Assembly: GCA_949316235.1 (NCBI GenBank)
Contig: OX438749.1
Span: forward strand, 10,992,914 to 11,056,913
Source of the DNA: Oegoconia quadripuncta
Taxonomy: Eukaryota > Arthropoda > Insecta > Lepidoptera > Autostichidae
Length of the DNA stretch: 64,000 nt
Direction of reading: 5' to 3'
The notes beneath the pieces are model-generated. The model was not told where the DNA came from. It saw only the letters and a program-made list of their open reading frames with translations, and ran no database searches. Within the stretch, counting starts at the first letter, position 1, and every line of letters begins with the position of its first letter. A program made the position numbers and the translations under genes. Below are positions 21,936 to 33,372 of the stretch, one piece after another.

Positions 21936-22690
21936 TTTAGAGAAGAGAATTTCTTGGTAGTTTAAATTGTGCAGATGTTTCTTCACTGTTAAATAAATTG
22001 CATAGTTAAAACATGGTTAGTAATTACAGAGGCAAAATTTTAGTGATTTCACATATATATATACACCATCAAGTATGGATCATATTTTAAAATGTTTTAT
22101 TATTTTTTCTCATATTCTATTAAATAGCGATATTGCATTACCTATTTTAATGATGTACGTAATTAGAAACAGACTGTTTAATCAATCATAATAAAAATAA
22201 GCATTTGTAAGCAAACTCGTTGGAATTTTACTTATTTACAGTGTTAATTTCTATTACAAAAATCTTACTAGTATGTGAAAGGGAAGCCAGTCGTGGCGTA
22301 TTCGCATCGCTATTTTTAATTTTCAGTCAGTCTGAATGATTGACTACTAGGGGTAATTTAATACGAGTACACCGTACTTCGGAGGGCCCGTTAAACACTC
22401 CTGGTTGTTTTTAATTGAAAGTTGAATGGCATACAGGGATGGTTTAAAAACCCTGACTGTCAAGTGGCCACTAATCTGACATAAGTCAACAACTACTTAA
22501 TTTAATACAAGTATTATACTAACGCACTGGTTTATCATGAATTCCAGAGAATAATAATTGAGTAAATATGTTCAAAAAAAATGTTCGATTAATGAGTGTT
22601 TGGTCGAATAAACTAATTTTAATATGATATTAACGAAAAGCTCTTATGCTTAACCTCGGACGAACAATAGAGTTCAAAATTGCACGCACG
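21936..22690. other. Intergenic DNA upstream of the CR1 element
   Basis: AT-rich with no recognised gene. A short TA repeat lies at about 22,054-22,064. Confidence 0.4.
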
Positions 22691-23368
22691 TTCAAACGCG
22701 ACTAGCTGAAAACCCGTCCACCCGCTGCCATTCATTATTAATACGTAGAAGGTGTGCTTCCGGGCCCACATTGCGCACGGGAGTTAACTGCAAAGTTCGG
22801 CTACGTTAGCCGCCTTCGAGCGCACCAGCGCCAAACCGGCTAGGAGTCAAAGTGGTCGATAGGGCCGAAGTCGGTCGGAATCATCATCATCATTATACAG
22901 TCAAAAACGTATGTAGGTACCTACTACATAAGATTACTAATCAATTAGTACTAGGTTGTAAACATAAGAGCTCTCATTATTTTAATTTATTTTTAATACG
23001 TTATCATCGTAATTGTGAACAAAATTCAGTTTCATAACGATTAAAGGTGTTTTTATAGATAAATTATATGCTTTCTACGTGTAACTAGGTGTTAATTAGT
23101 GCGAAATTGACCGTTGTGAAAATTCAAATATAAAGTGTAATTCGAAACAAAACTGTGTAATCTATATTACTTAAAGGGTTTAAAGTGCACTATTTACATA
23201 AAACAACCCAAAATATTCACGTTATCACAGTTGGTTGATATTTTATTGTAAGGTAGGTGTGCTAGCCATAACTCCTCACACGACTAACCGCTATTTCGCA
23301 TAGCTCATAATTTACATCTCGTTGATTGACGATCTTATCAACGTTTACGTATTACTTTTACGTTTAAA

Positions 23369-24970
23369 ATGCCTACTACTCGTGGTACTGCAACCCGTCA
23401 GCTGGAGGACAAACTGCAATTGACGTTGCAAGAACTGCGAGACTCCAAGGCTTTGTGTGAGAGGTTATTGCAAGAACACAACGAAAATGAGAAGGAAGCA
23501 CTTACGATAATTAATAAAAATAAGGCTCTTAAGGATGAGATGTCGGAACTGCATATCCAATTAATGGATACTGAAGACCAGCGCAACCGGCTCCAGCGTA
23601 TAGTGAATGAGTTTGACCGGGACAGGGAAGAGTTTGAACTTTCACTTAAACGCATCACTGAACTGGAATCAGAATTACGCGACGCGCACTTACAAATTAA
23701 TTTATTACAATTCGAAATAGATTCTATCAAGTCATCGCGAACTCAGTCATTATACAATGAGTTGATGGGAAGTACCAGCGGCGCGTCCGACACCTCGTCC
23801 GATAAATCACAAACTAAACCGGTTCTTAATCATTCGGGAATCATAGATCTAACTGTAAACGACACAATGAGCCCTCGATCCATAAATGTAACCTTGAGCA
23901 GAAACAAGTTGAAAAAATATGCTAAAACCAAAAAAATTATCAAAACCACTCAACGATCACTTAAGAAAAATAATGTAAATACTTTATATGCCAATTTAAA
24001 GAGAGACAATTGTAAATTAGTGCAGGACCTACAAACCTGTCAATTAAATCTAGATAATTCAAGGTTAGGTTTTGAACGTGACACACGGAACCTTCGGTCC
24101 GAAATTGATAGGCTAACCGAGTCGTTAAGGCTTATCAATGATAAATACCAAACCTCGCAAAAAGAATTGCGGGAGTGCGAACTGGCCTTCGATGAGTTGG
24201 TGGAGTTAGGTAATTATAATAATGATAGATTTAATTCTTTGATAAATAATCACCTTTGTGATTCTGACGCGACTTCGCCCGGCTCGACCCGGCCTGCGAG
24301 TATTTCCCCAAGCCAGGCGGTGGAACCGTGTGTCACAGTCGCTTCGGTATGTAAAAGTGCCTCCCTCTCGAACATACGTATCTATTGTGATGAGATTGGT
24401 AAACAACTCGGTTTACAACTTAGTCGTCGTATGGGCCCAGCGATTATTAATCATTGTATGCCTGGGGCTTCATACTGTGACATTTTAAAATGTATATTAG
24501 CTTCCGAATACCCCAGGAATACTACATTAATAATATGTGTAGGCAGGAGGGGAAATACTAATAAAAGACAAATTATAAATTATTTTGGTCAATTGAATGA
24601 CCTAAAAAATGTAAATAAAATTGTACTTTTTGCCTTTCCCTTCAGTCATAGTTCGGACTATGAAAACAATATCAGACACCAATTAAATTTGACGTTACAT
24701 ACTTTAACGTGTAGATTTTCTAAATTTCACATGATAGACACTAATAGTATAATTAGTTCAAAGTTTCATCAGACTAGAGATATGTATTATCTCAATAGAT
24801 ATAGCAAACATAGCATTTGCAACATTTTATATTATTATTTGTATAACTCAGCCAACAATACGTTGGCTAAAGAAAAACCTGTTTCTATTGAACAGGCAAA
24901 ATCAGCTCCTATTGAGCAGACAACTTGTAATATTAACGTATTGGAATATGTTTCCAATAATTTAAATTAG
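23369..24970 (+). CDS. CR1 LINE ORF1, coiled coil plus esterase-like domain
   Basis: 533 residues. Residues 8-135 and about 205-275 are heptad-rich coiled coils, with a basic patch between them (NKLKKYAKTKKIIKTTQR, about 179-196) likely to bind RNA. Residues about 335-490 match the SGNH-esterase-like domain of CR1/L2 ORF1 proteins: IRIYCDEIGKQLG, NHCMPGASYCDIL, LIICVGRRGN, FAFPFSHS and MIDTN. Where active esterases have a Ser after the Asp of block I, this protein reads D-E, so hydrolase activity is doubtful and a structural or lipid/RNA role is more likely. The ORF2 frame follows after 71 bp. No stop or frameshift is seen. The function is inferred from the family: an ORF1p chaperone that binds element RNA. 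Confidence 0.85.
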   Translation: MPTTRGTATRQLEDKLQLTLQELRDSKALCERLLQEHNENEKEALTIINKNKALKDEMSELHIQLMDTEDQRNRLQRIVNEFDRDREEFELSLKRITELESELRDAHLQINLLQFEIDSIKSSRTQSLYNELMGSTSGASDTSSDKSQTKPVLNHSGIIDLTVNDTMSPRSINVTLSRNKLKKYAKTKKIIKTTQRSLKKNNVNTLYANLKRDNCKLVQDLQTCQLNLDNSRLGFERDTRNLRSEIDRLTESLRLINDKYQTSQKELRECELAFDELVELGNYNNDRFNSLINNHLCDSDATSPGSTRPASISPSQAVEPCVTVASVCKSASLSNIRIYCDEIGKQLGLQLSRRMGPAIINHCMPGASYCDILKCILASEYPRNTTLIICVGRRGNTNKRQIINYFGQLNDLKNVNKIVLFAFPFSHSSDYENNIRHQLNLTLHTLTCRFSKFHMIDTNSIISSKFHQTRDMYYLNRYSKHSICNILYYYLYNSANNTLAKEKPVSIEQAKSAPIEQTTCNINVLEYVSNNLN

Positions 24971-25041
24971 ATAATAAGACAACAGAGACCTCCTCTGGCC
25001 AAGTTAAGGTTACAAGTAATAATATTTTAATTGGAAATAAT

Positions 25042-27933
25042 ATGTCAAATAATTTAAAAAGTACCAATAAAAATAAAAATTCACGCGAAAAAGATATCTG
25101 TAAAATAAACCTGGTGCACCAAAATATTCAGGGCGGCATGTATAACAAAGAGTTTGAACTTGAACTGTTTTTGATCTCCAACGAAATTGATATACTATGT
25201 ATCACTGAGCACTGGATTACGTCAGAACAGTTCATGTTTAGTTTCAAAAATCACCAGGTTGGTAGTTCATTTAACAGACAAACAGCGAATCATGGGGGTT
25301 CTTTGATAATTGTTCGTAACAATTTAAAATACAAAGAACGTACCGACATCGTCAATTTGTCTGTTGAAAAAACTATCGAACTCGCTTGTGTAGAATTGGA
25401 GCAGCTTGTTGTAGTAAGCGTATACAGACGTGGGAAGTCATTATTTACTACTTTTGAAAAAGTTATGGATGAAGTTTTAAATAAAATCTGTAATAATAAT
25501 AAATGTGTCATTGTCTGTGGCGACTTTAATATAGATCTCTTAGATAGTTCATCTCCATTTAGTAATTTGTTATTATCGTTATTCAATTGTCATAACCTCA
25601 AAAACTTATTTCTAGAGCCTACTAGAATTACTTCTTCGACAGCAACTTGTATCGACAATATATTCACAAATGTTGAACCAACTTACAAGAACATAATTAA
25701 TAAATTAAAATCGGATCATAGTGGTCAGTTGGCTACTTTTGCATTTAATGGAAAATATAACACAAGACTTATAATATGTAATCCTATAAATGAAGGTCGG
25801 CTAAAAACCTTTAGTAATAATGTTAAAGTTAAATTACCCACCTTATCCTACTGTAAGGATCCGAATAAACTATATAATACTTTATTTAATTTAACGAAGA
25901 ATGAATTCGACTCTGTTTTTAAAACAAAATTAATAAAAATTAATGATGGCTTGAAGTTTAGTGACTGGGCCACAGTGGGCATACATCGAAGTAGAGAAAA
26001 ACTTTACGAGCTATATGAAGAAAAAACAATAAATCAGAATGAGCTTTTTGTAAACTATGTCAGGAACTACTCAAAGCTATTTAAGCAAGTATGTACGATA
26101 GCCAAATCTATGTTCGTTCGTAACAAGATTATAAGTAGCTCAAACCTGATTAAGACGACCTGGCAAGTAATCAACTCTGAAACTGGGAAAGTCAAAACTC
26201 GTAGTTTCGATTACCAAATTAACGTAGAAGGTCAAACATTAACTAATGCTCCTGAAATCGCGGACGCGTTTGAAAGTTTTTTCACTAACATTCCAGTATC
26301 GATAACTAGGTCTCTTAATTCTTCCCCCACTCTCGCTGAATTATTACTAAAACAAAATGTAACCGAATGTACCGATGTATTTAAATTTCATCACGTTACA
26401 CCATTATGTATTATTAAGACATTTAAATCTTTAAATATGAAAAGGACAGCGGATCTTCATGGTCTATCAGTTAAAATAATTAGTTTTATTATAGAGGATA
26501 TTGCTCCTCATTTAGCTATTATCTTCAACCAGTGTACTAATAATGGTGTGTTTCCTGATATGATGAAGCATAGTAAAGTAATTCCGTTATTTAAGTCTGG
26601 TGATACTCAAGTTCGTACAAACTTCCGACCGATCTCAATTTTACCGACTTTAAGTAAAATATTTGAAAGCTTAATTTTAAATCAATTGCTCTCACATTTC
26701 AATTTGAATAATTTGATTACAACCAAACAATTTGGTTTCACTAAGGGACGTTCGACAACAGATGCCGGTATTGAGTTGTTACAACATATTTTTGATGCCT
26801 GGGAGGGTTCACAGGACGCCCTTGGCATCTTTTGTGATCTGTCCAAGGCTTTCGATTGCGTCCACCATGACATCTTAATTATGAAACTACACCATTATGG
26901 CGTCCAGGGCCAAGCACTCAGCCTAATGAAATCATATCTACGTGATCGAATTCAGAGGGTTGATATCAATGGAGAGAGATCATCAGGATCTGCAGTTAGC
27001 ATGGGCGTACCGCAGGGTTCAATACTGGGACCATTCCTATTTTTAGTTTATATCAACGATTTACCTCACCTCGCTAAGGAAAGACACGAGATCGTATTGT
27101 TTGCTGATGACACTTCTTTAATATTTAAAGTTGACAGATATCAATTAGCATATGACGAAGTGAATAATGCTGTCTCAAAAATAGTCGAATGGTTCACAGT
27201 CAATAACTTGCTCCTTAATGAGAACAAAACGAAATGTCTTAGATTTTCATTACCTAATGTTGAACAGGTTGCCACCAAAATAAGAATTAAACATGAACAG
27301 TTGGAACTTGTGGACACAACTGTATTCCTTGGTATGACTTTAGATTCTCGGTTACAGTGGGGACCCCATATTAAAAAACTAATGAAAAGACTCAGTTCTG
27401 CCGCATATGCTGTTAAGAAAATTCGCAATATCTGTGATATTGAAACAGCGCGCTTAGTCTACTTCAGCTACTTTCACAGCTTGATGTCATATGGTATCTT
27501 GCTGTGGGGAAACGCTGCTGATACAGATAGCATATTTCTCTTACAGAAACGAGCTATTCGTGCAATTTATAAATTAAGGTCAAGAGATACATTAAGACAA
27601 ATATTTAAAGAAATTAATATTTTAACATTTTCGTCACAATATATATATGAAAATCTTGTATATGTTAAGAGAAATATATATTCATTCGAGAAACATTGTG
27701 ACCGACATAATGTCAATACAAGGAGCAAAAATCAATTAGCTGTACCTTTTAGTAGACTTAGTAAAGTTAATAAGTCATTCAGAGGTCAATGTGTGCGCTT
27801 CTACAACAAGGTTCCCATGGATATACGGAATCTTCCGCTTAATAAATTTAAACTTATTATAAAACAAAAATTATGTAAAAAGGGATATTACAAAATTTCA
27901 GACTATATTAATGAAAGTAATCCATGGGATTAA
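25042..27933 (+). CDS. CR1 LINE ORF2, endonuclease and reverse transcriptase (963 aa)
   Basis: The N-terminal apurinic-type endonuclease shows HQNIQG (Asn near 28), TEHW (Glu near 56), CGDFNID (about 159-165) and KSDHSG (about 223-228), all expected catalytic positions. Reverse transcriptase blocks: NFRPISILP (about 527), KQFGFTKGRST (about 562), IFCDLSKAFDCVHHD (first Asp near 599), MGVPQGSILGP (about 654) and FADDTS (Asp pair near 689-690). The C-terminus ends YYKISDYINESNPWD. No RNase H or zinc knuckle follows, as usual in CR1. The frame is complete, and the start ATG is the first one after the endonuclease-upstream stop. Target-primed reverse transcription of the element RNA is the family role. 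Confidence 0.93.
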   Translation: MSNNLKSTNKNKNSREKDICKINLVHQNIQGGMYNKEFELELFLISNEIDILCITEHWITSEQFMFSFKNHQVGSSFNRQTANHGGSLIIVRNNLKYKERTDIVNLSVEKTIELACVELEQLVVVSVYRRGKSLFTTFEKVMDEVLNKICNNNKCVIVCGDFNIDLLDSSSPFSNLLLSLFNCHNLKNLFLEPTRITSSTATCIDNIFTNVEPTYKNIINKLKSDHSGQLATFAFNGKYNTRLIICNPINEGRLKTFSNNVKVKLPTLSYCKDPNKLYNTLFNLTKNEFDSVFKTKLIKINDGLKFSDWATVGIHRSREKLYELYEEKTINQNELFVNYVRNYSKLFKQVCTIAKSMFVRNKIISSSNLIKTTWQVINSETGKVKTRSFDYQINVEGQTLTNAPEIADAFESFFTNIPVSITRSLNSSPTLAELLLKQNVTECTDVFKFHHVTPLCIIKTFKSLNMKRTADLHGLSVKIISFIIEDIAPHLAIIFNQCTNNGVFPDMMKHSKVIPLFKSGDTQVRTNFRPISILPTLSKIFESLILNQLLSHFNLNNLITTKQFGFTKGRSTTDAGIELLQHIFDAWEGSQDALGIFCDLSKAFDCVHHDILIMKLHHYGVQGQALSLMKSYLRDRIQRVDINGERSSGSAVSMGVPQGSILGPFLFLVYINDLPHLAKERHEIVLFADDTSLIFKVDRYQLAYDEVNNAVSKIVEWFTVNNLLLNENKTKCLRFSLPNVEQVATKIRIKHEQLELVDTTVFLGMTLDSRLQWGPHIKKLMKRLSSAAYAVKKIRNICDIETARLVYFSYFHSLMSYGILLWGNAADTDSIFLLQKRAIRAIYKLRSRDTLRQIFKEINILTFSSQYIYENLVYVKRNIYSFEKHCDRHNVNTRSKNQLAVPFSRLSKVNKSFRGQCVRFYNKVPMDIRNLPLNKFKLIIKQKLCKKGYYKISDYINESNPWD

Positions 27934-28159
27934 ACGGCTCCTCTACTCGATATATAAAATTGTTGTAACCTTTCTTGATTGTACATGATTTATTGAAAAG
28001 AGACAAACCCTCTGAGTTTCTCGCTAGCTCTTCTCAGTAGTGGTCGCGTTCCGAGCTAGTGGTAGTTTAAAAAACAAATGACGTTCATAAGTGCATATTG
28101 TATTGCCTACATGAATAAATGATTTTCATTTCATTTCATTTCATTTCATTTCTAATTGC

Positions 28160-28425
28160 CTTAAATACAACGGTGTTCAATGAAATGTAAATACGGCTAG
28201 ATATACATTTATGAAGCCGATTGTACCTTATAGTTACGTAAACGTTGTAATTTCTGGGTTTTCAATTTGATCGTCCGCAGTTGATGTTGGCTGCAAATAC
28301 GAGTTGTGTTACCACACCAAACTATCAAAATCCCCATTGTCTCTTAAAACTGTAAAAAAAAAACAAATATCACCAGAAGTACCCAAAAAGAAGTGAATAA
28401 TAATAATTTTTTTTAATTATTTTAT
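28160..28425. other. Short intergenic stretch
   Basis: AT-rich, with homopolymer A and T runs. Nothing else is seen. Confidence 0.4.
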
Positions 28426-28429
28426 TTTA

Positions 28430-28562
28430 GAATATTCTACCACTAACCAAACCGAACTCGGTTTAGAACTGAAGATAGAAGATGCACCCCGCTGGGAATC
28501 GCCCCGGGACCTCCGTTTTTTTAAATATATGTTATTTACATTGAGCCACGGAGGCGGTTTAA
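28430..28562 (-). repeat. SINE family 3, head part
   Basis: Reverse-strand tRNA-like head: GAGCCACGGAGGCGG, GGGAATCGCCCCGGGACC (damaged B box) and CTACCACTAACCAAACCG. Confidence 0.55.
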
Positions 28563-29574
28563 ATTCAAAAGAAACTACTTCTGATGTATAATTAGTTGCT
28601 TGATTTTCTATATTTGTAGACTTTGTGAGGAGAAGAAAAGTGCATGAGGATTCACATACCTTCCACATCGTGTTAAGTGATATTAGTTTACCAAAAAAAC
28701 CCGACAGCATATTTTCCACAGCATTTCATGAGCGCCATGATGATTTTTTTACCACAAAGTGTATCGTATGACACTCGAGAGATCAAGATGAATCTAACAA
28801 CACCATTCACTTCGAAATTGGTCTAGCCGATTGGGCTACAGAAGGTAACATATAAGTCTATATACATATATACATTCGAAAAACATTGCACACCACACAC
28901 ATAAAAAGATAACACAATATGTACTGTAAAAAGGTTCATGGAGAAGTAGGTGATTCGTGTCCAATTAAGGTAGATCCCACCTACCTATAAAACTTTATTA
29001 ACATAACACAAAAGTTTTATATATATGATATCACGAAGATTCAGGGCTAGTTATCTTTTTGTGGACATTTAGCATTCTGTGATACATAGTTACGAGTGTA
29101 TATGTCCTTTTCTGTGACAGTGCGACAAATCCCAATATTGGGAGAAAAACCAATGTCGGTTTGTTGGAACACGGCGAATGCGATGTAGTTACGTGGAAAT
29201 TGCATGTGCACGACGCATTAGTGCCTCCCCGCAAATTACGGGCGCAATCTCGAGCGAATCCACGACGACTTTCGTATAACCATAGCTATGCTGTGTACTT
29301 ACATGACACGTGGCTCAGCTATACACTACACTACACCACTACAACACACAATAGGAATAAATATAAAAATAAATATAAAAATTACATTTGAAAAACCATA
29401 TCTTTTCAAACAAATGCGAATAGAATAACTAGGTATTTCAGTAAACTTGACGAGATTTAGATGAGGTTTTTTGCATTACATAAGTATCAGTTCAGAACAG
29501 GACGACTAACTAGTTTACTGGATTTTATAATTCGTATGTCGGACTAAATATCTTGTGTAGCCGAAGTGCATGAA
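28563..29574. other. Unrecognised DNA with one GC-richer patch
   Basis: 29,110-29,275 is richer in GC than its surroundings and open on both strands for 67-76 codons. It shows no known domain, so it is not called a gene. A CACTA/ACACTAC tract lies at about 29,325-29,350. Confidence 0.4.
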
Positions 29575-30110
29575 TAGCCCAGGGAAAATACGGTAAAAAA
29601 TATAATTATTATCAAATAGAGGTATATTAGAGAGGTAATTTTGAATAATTAATCCAAAAAATTATATAGATTTTAGTATAGATTTTTTTTAGAAAACCCT
29701 ATTTTTAATTTGTATCTTAATAACAATAAATACTAACTGATATTTAATTAAGTAGACTTTTGTTATTCACGCAGTTAACTTATTAATGGATAAAAAACTA
29801 AGCATGTTATAGGTATTATAGGTAGGCATGCATGTGTTTTAGCTGAAATGTGGTCGAGCTGCTTTGCTTAAGAAATAAAAATGAGAATTAATATTTTGTA
29901 ACGATAATTTCCCTATATGTTTTGAATTTAAAGAAGTACCCATCAATTGAGCATTTTTTTATAGAAACACTATTTTCATTAGCTTATTTAGTTACTTAAA
30001 AATGCTTAATTTTTAGCAATTGTTACTACATTTACAACACTTTATTAAATGTTTCAAGAACATCACGGTTATTCGGTTTTCCGAGGTCAAACCGTATTTT
30101 CCCTGGGCTA
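29575..30110. mobile_element. Non-autonomous DNA transposon with 20-bp terminal inverted repeats
   Basis: TAGCCCAGGGAAAATACGGT at 29,575-29,594 is matched by its exact reverse complement at 30,091-30,110. A GAA trinucleotide flanks both ends (29,572-29,574 and 30,111-30,113), which fits a 3-bp target duplication. The 536-bp body is AT-rich and codes for nothing. It sits at the start of a family-4 repeat. The superfamily is not assigned. Confidence 0.75.
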
Positions 30111-30240
30111 GAAGTCGCGACCTCTATCCCAAATGAGTTGGTTAGTATATCCCAGACATTAGGCGTTGGGTATTTAAAATAATAGAAATTTAACGCTTGA
30201 AAAGACATCCACTGTTCCCCTTCCGAAATATACAGAAGTA
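30111..30240 (+). repeat. Interspersed repeat family 4, 5' part
   Basis: GTCGCGACCTCTATCCCAAA, then TATCCCAGACATTAGG and ACATCCACTGTTCCCC. It starts right at the end of the 536-bp transposon. Confidence 0.6.
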
Positions 30241-30659
30241 CTTGTAAACTTGAACTATCTTTAAAATATTACATAACTCTGTTGATCAGCCGGGAGCGCT
30301 ACACAGTTGATATTCTTCTCCAACGCGGTCGGATCTTCCTCCATACTAGCAAAAAAGAGAATGGTGTATGGCTGTGAATTTAGTGTGAGTTGCCTTATAT
30401 GCTTAAATTTTCATGATGTAAGCCGTATCTGTTTTACTAATGTTAAGTCTACCTGGATTATGATTAAATATTCAGATCTGAGAGCCAACCGCTCACCCAC
30501 GTGTGATGTAAGGGCTTATAAAGGTTTACGGCACGGTCTCGCCTCTCGGTTTTACCTATTTAGTTTTCCACCACAAGTTCTACCTTCAATTAATTATTAT
30601 AAAGCTTTATCACAGATAGTTTAGACTATAGGATTTAAACTACTATTTGGGATACTATA

Positions 30660-31046
30660 CAGGGTGAATTTGAATTCGTGTAATTCCCCTTAACTGGTGA
30701 TGCCACTCCGGATTACGAACAACTTTCCTCAAGGAAGCATAGTCGAATACGATCAAAAAATTTTCGTATACCCATACAAAGCAAACCATTCTGAAACCGA
30801 AGCCCAACAATTTGTTTACTGGAAACTCCACTCCTCATTACAAACAACTTTCCACTAAGAACCATAGCCGAATTCAGCCGTAAATTATTGGACTTCCATA
30901 CTAAAGGTGATTTCAGAATGGTTTGCTCGGCATGGGTAATCGAAATTTTTTTGTTCGAATTCGGCTATGGGCCTAGTCGAAAGTTATTCGTAATCCGGAG
31001 TGAAGTTAGCAGTAAACAGGAATTATACGAATAAAATTTCACCTTG
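30660..31046. mobile_element. TA-flanked MITE with CAGGGTGAA ends
   Basis: Starts CAGGGTGAATTTGAATTCGT and ends AAAATTTCACCTTG, imperfect inverted repeats. TA lies on both sides (30,658-30,659 and 31,047-31,048), the Tc1/mariner-type target. Internal blocks also fold back: TCCGGATTACGAACAACTTT faces AAGTTATTCGTAATCCGGA. There is no coding capacity. A shorter relative is at 54,223-54,482. Confidence 0.82.
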
Positions 31047-31341
31047 TATATAAATAAATACAGCTTTTTGGGAATCAGGTGAGATATCTTCTTTGTAAAA
31101 CAACTGTGGTACGATTCGCCCACAGGTATATTCAATCATACCATAAGTGTTTCAAAAAGTAGATATTTCGCCTACGGACCAGTTTGTAAACGGGGGAGGT
31201 GTCCCTTAAGCCAATTTGTTGTATACCCTGTTAAAATTACGGTTTTCGCCCAGTTTCATTTTAATTGCTTAATAAATAACCATTCAGTATATGATTTTTG
31301 AGTTCGCATTTACCTTAACAAATTGTGACAAACAAATAAAT

Positions 31342-31520
31342 AAATATTTCGGACACTTACACCAATCATCTAGTCCCAAATTAAGCAAAGCTTGTGCTAT
31401 GGATACTAGATAACGGATAAATCATATTCATCACACAAACATTACCCCTCGCGGGATTCGAACCCGCAACCGTTGGTTTCGCTGACAGGGTCACTATACA
31501 CTACACCAATAGGTCGTCAA
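31342..31520 (-). repeat. tRNA-derived SINE (family 2)
   Basis: On the minus strand the head reads TTGGTGTAGTGTATAGTGAC (A-box region) and GCGGGTTCGAATCCCGC (B box). The tail is ATCTAGTATCCATAGC and GGGACTAGATGATTGGTGTA. The plus copy at 62,606 is nearly collinear. The B box would be an internal RNA polymerase III promoter element. Confidence 0.8.
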
Positions 31521-33290
31521 AAGTATATGAAAGTACCTATTCATTATTTAGGCAAATACAATTTGTAGAAAGAACATTAAGCTTAGTTTTAAAGAATAAT
31601 TTTTAATAATGGATTTAGTAGATTTATATAAAATTCACAAGTATAAAGGAACGCACTCACATCCGTCTGCCATGTTTGTGACGTAACTTACTTACTTACT
31701 ACCATTTATTTGTAGACCCTAACGTAGCTGCGCGTGTTTTATTATTAATTTACGTGAAAACTCATATTATTAATTTGTGAAGGTTGCTTTAAGGGTTAGC
31801 TTTAATGTGTAAGGCAATATCCTAGAGGCGAAGACCAAGTGGAAGATTAGGGAGCTCCCGAGAAGATCCATCTGCCTAGCTTCGTTCATAATTTTTCTAT
31901 AATAAAGTTACATATTTTTACAGTCCAATGCTCGTTCAATCGAAGTAACATACACAATTGACAATCAATTGCTTACGGTCACTGGTGATCATGGTGGCGC
32001 ACAAATGCTCATAATCCATCGTAATCCGTCTCTTTAAAAAAAAAACCCGCTCCGAAGGCTACACTGCGACCAAAACTTCTTGATATAGCTTGTAACGAAC
32101 GAGAACATTTCCATTAACCAGTGATAGTATATCAAACTAAGCTACGAGTAGCTAACCTAATCCTAACCCAACACAAATGTTTCCATTGAAAAAGTAATTG
32201 GATTTTTTATTTTATTGTGTCATTATTGCAATTGTCTTTTTTTAGGTTTCGGCAAGCATTGTTTTTTTTGCCAAATAAATTAAAAGAAATGGTTTGTAAA
32301 ACATATTCAACCTACCTATACATACGTCGATTTAAATATCTTAGAGCACTTATATCAAAAATGTCCTGTTCTGTCATGTTTTCAATTGGCGTAAGTGAAC
32401 GAAATTTTTATTTATTATAAATATAATAGTGAAGCAATCTGTATACATAAAATTAAGGCTGTTGGTTGACTTTGTTGTTTCATGTAATGAAATCATCAAC
32501 TATTGTTTGTTTAGCGCTGACTAATTTACTAATACAATAATTGTTTATGCCTATCTCATTGCCACCAAGTCATTACTTATTAAGAGCCGCGCATGGTGTA
32601 TCGCGACTGTCTGAAGCTATATTAATGGGCCTACCTGCCGGCGGACTTAGACGGATGGGCCCTCATCGACCTGCCGCTGACCTGGCTTTTACTCTGTACC
32701 TTATTTGTTATAAATTTTCTTAGTAGACTCCTGAATAATGGATGTGTGTAAGGACATTGAAAAGTAGACCAATAAATACATGAAATAGTGCCGTGAAGTT
32801 TCCGACGTGTATAAAAATTTTACTCATCTCTGCCCATGGTCGAAAAGGCGTAAAACAATTTTCGTACGTACTCGTGTAGGGTTAAGCGCACAGATAAAGT
32901 TCTATATAAGCCTACGGTTAGACACGAGCTTCACTAGGGCTTGCTTTGCATCGTTTTACATGAGGGTATCCCCTCATCCCTACGGATAAACAAGCTTTAG
33001 TTGTTACATACACAATTATAAACCGAAAATATTGACTGAACAAATGATTATATCGTCATCCCCCGTAGCATGACATCATTTGTCGAGAGCCACGTAGGTG
33101 TGAGAGTGGGATAGTTGTATATTGTTATATACAACATAAACGTTTATCGCGCCTGTCGTGCTACTAGACTAGCGTAAAATAAACCTAGATGAAAAGATAG
33201 TGATAAATATATCATATTTTTTCAAGGATTTTCTAAATTCTTAGCCATGTCATGAAAATCCTTTAAGCCATTTCTTAGGGTATTGCGATG
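31521..33290. other. Intergenic DNA
   Basis: No family signature in any frame. The 60-67-codon frames at 32,217, 32,541 and 32,807 have no recognisable domain. Confidence 0.4.
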
Positions 33291-33297
33291 ATATCAT

Positions 33298-33372
33298 TCC
33301 ACCCTCGGCCTCATCTTCACTTAACATCAAGGTATGATTGAGGTCAAGTGCCAAGTGTTGTGCATAAAATAA
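33298..33372 (+). repeat. SINE family 3, tail fragment
   Basis: CCTCATCTTCACTTAACATC and GATTGAGGTCAAGTGCC, ending GTGCATAAAATAAATA; the same tail as 14,205-14,412. Confidence 0.55.

Larger units (their letters stand above)
22690..28152 (+). mobile_element. Full-length CR1-group LINE
   Basis: A two-ORF non-LTR retrotransposon. It starts with a GC-rich 5' UTR (about 22,690-22,870, start approximate), has ORF1 at 23,369-24,970, a 71-bp gap, ORF2 at 25,042-27,933 and a 3' UTR that ends in five TTTCA pentamers (28,124-28,152) with no poly-A. The esterase-like ORF1 and repeat-terminated 3' end place it in the CR1/L2 group. Both frames are open, so the copy could be mobile-competent. CR1 elements usually lack clear target duplications, and I see none. 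Related fragments lie at 60,985-61,345 and 63,040-63,115. Confidence 0.88.

Noticed and set aside
29031..29391. GC-richer patch with frames on both strands
   Set aside because: Neither frame shows a domain, and I could not tell exon from repeat.
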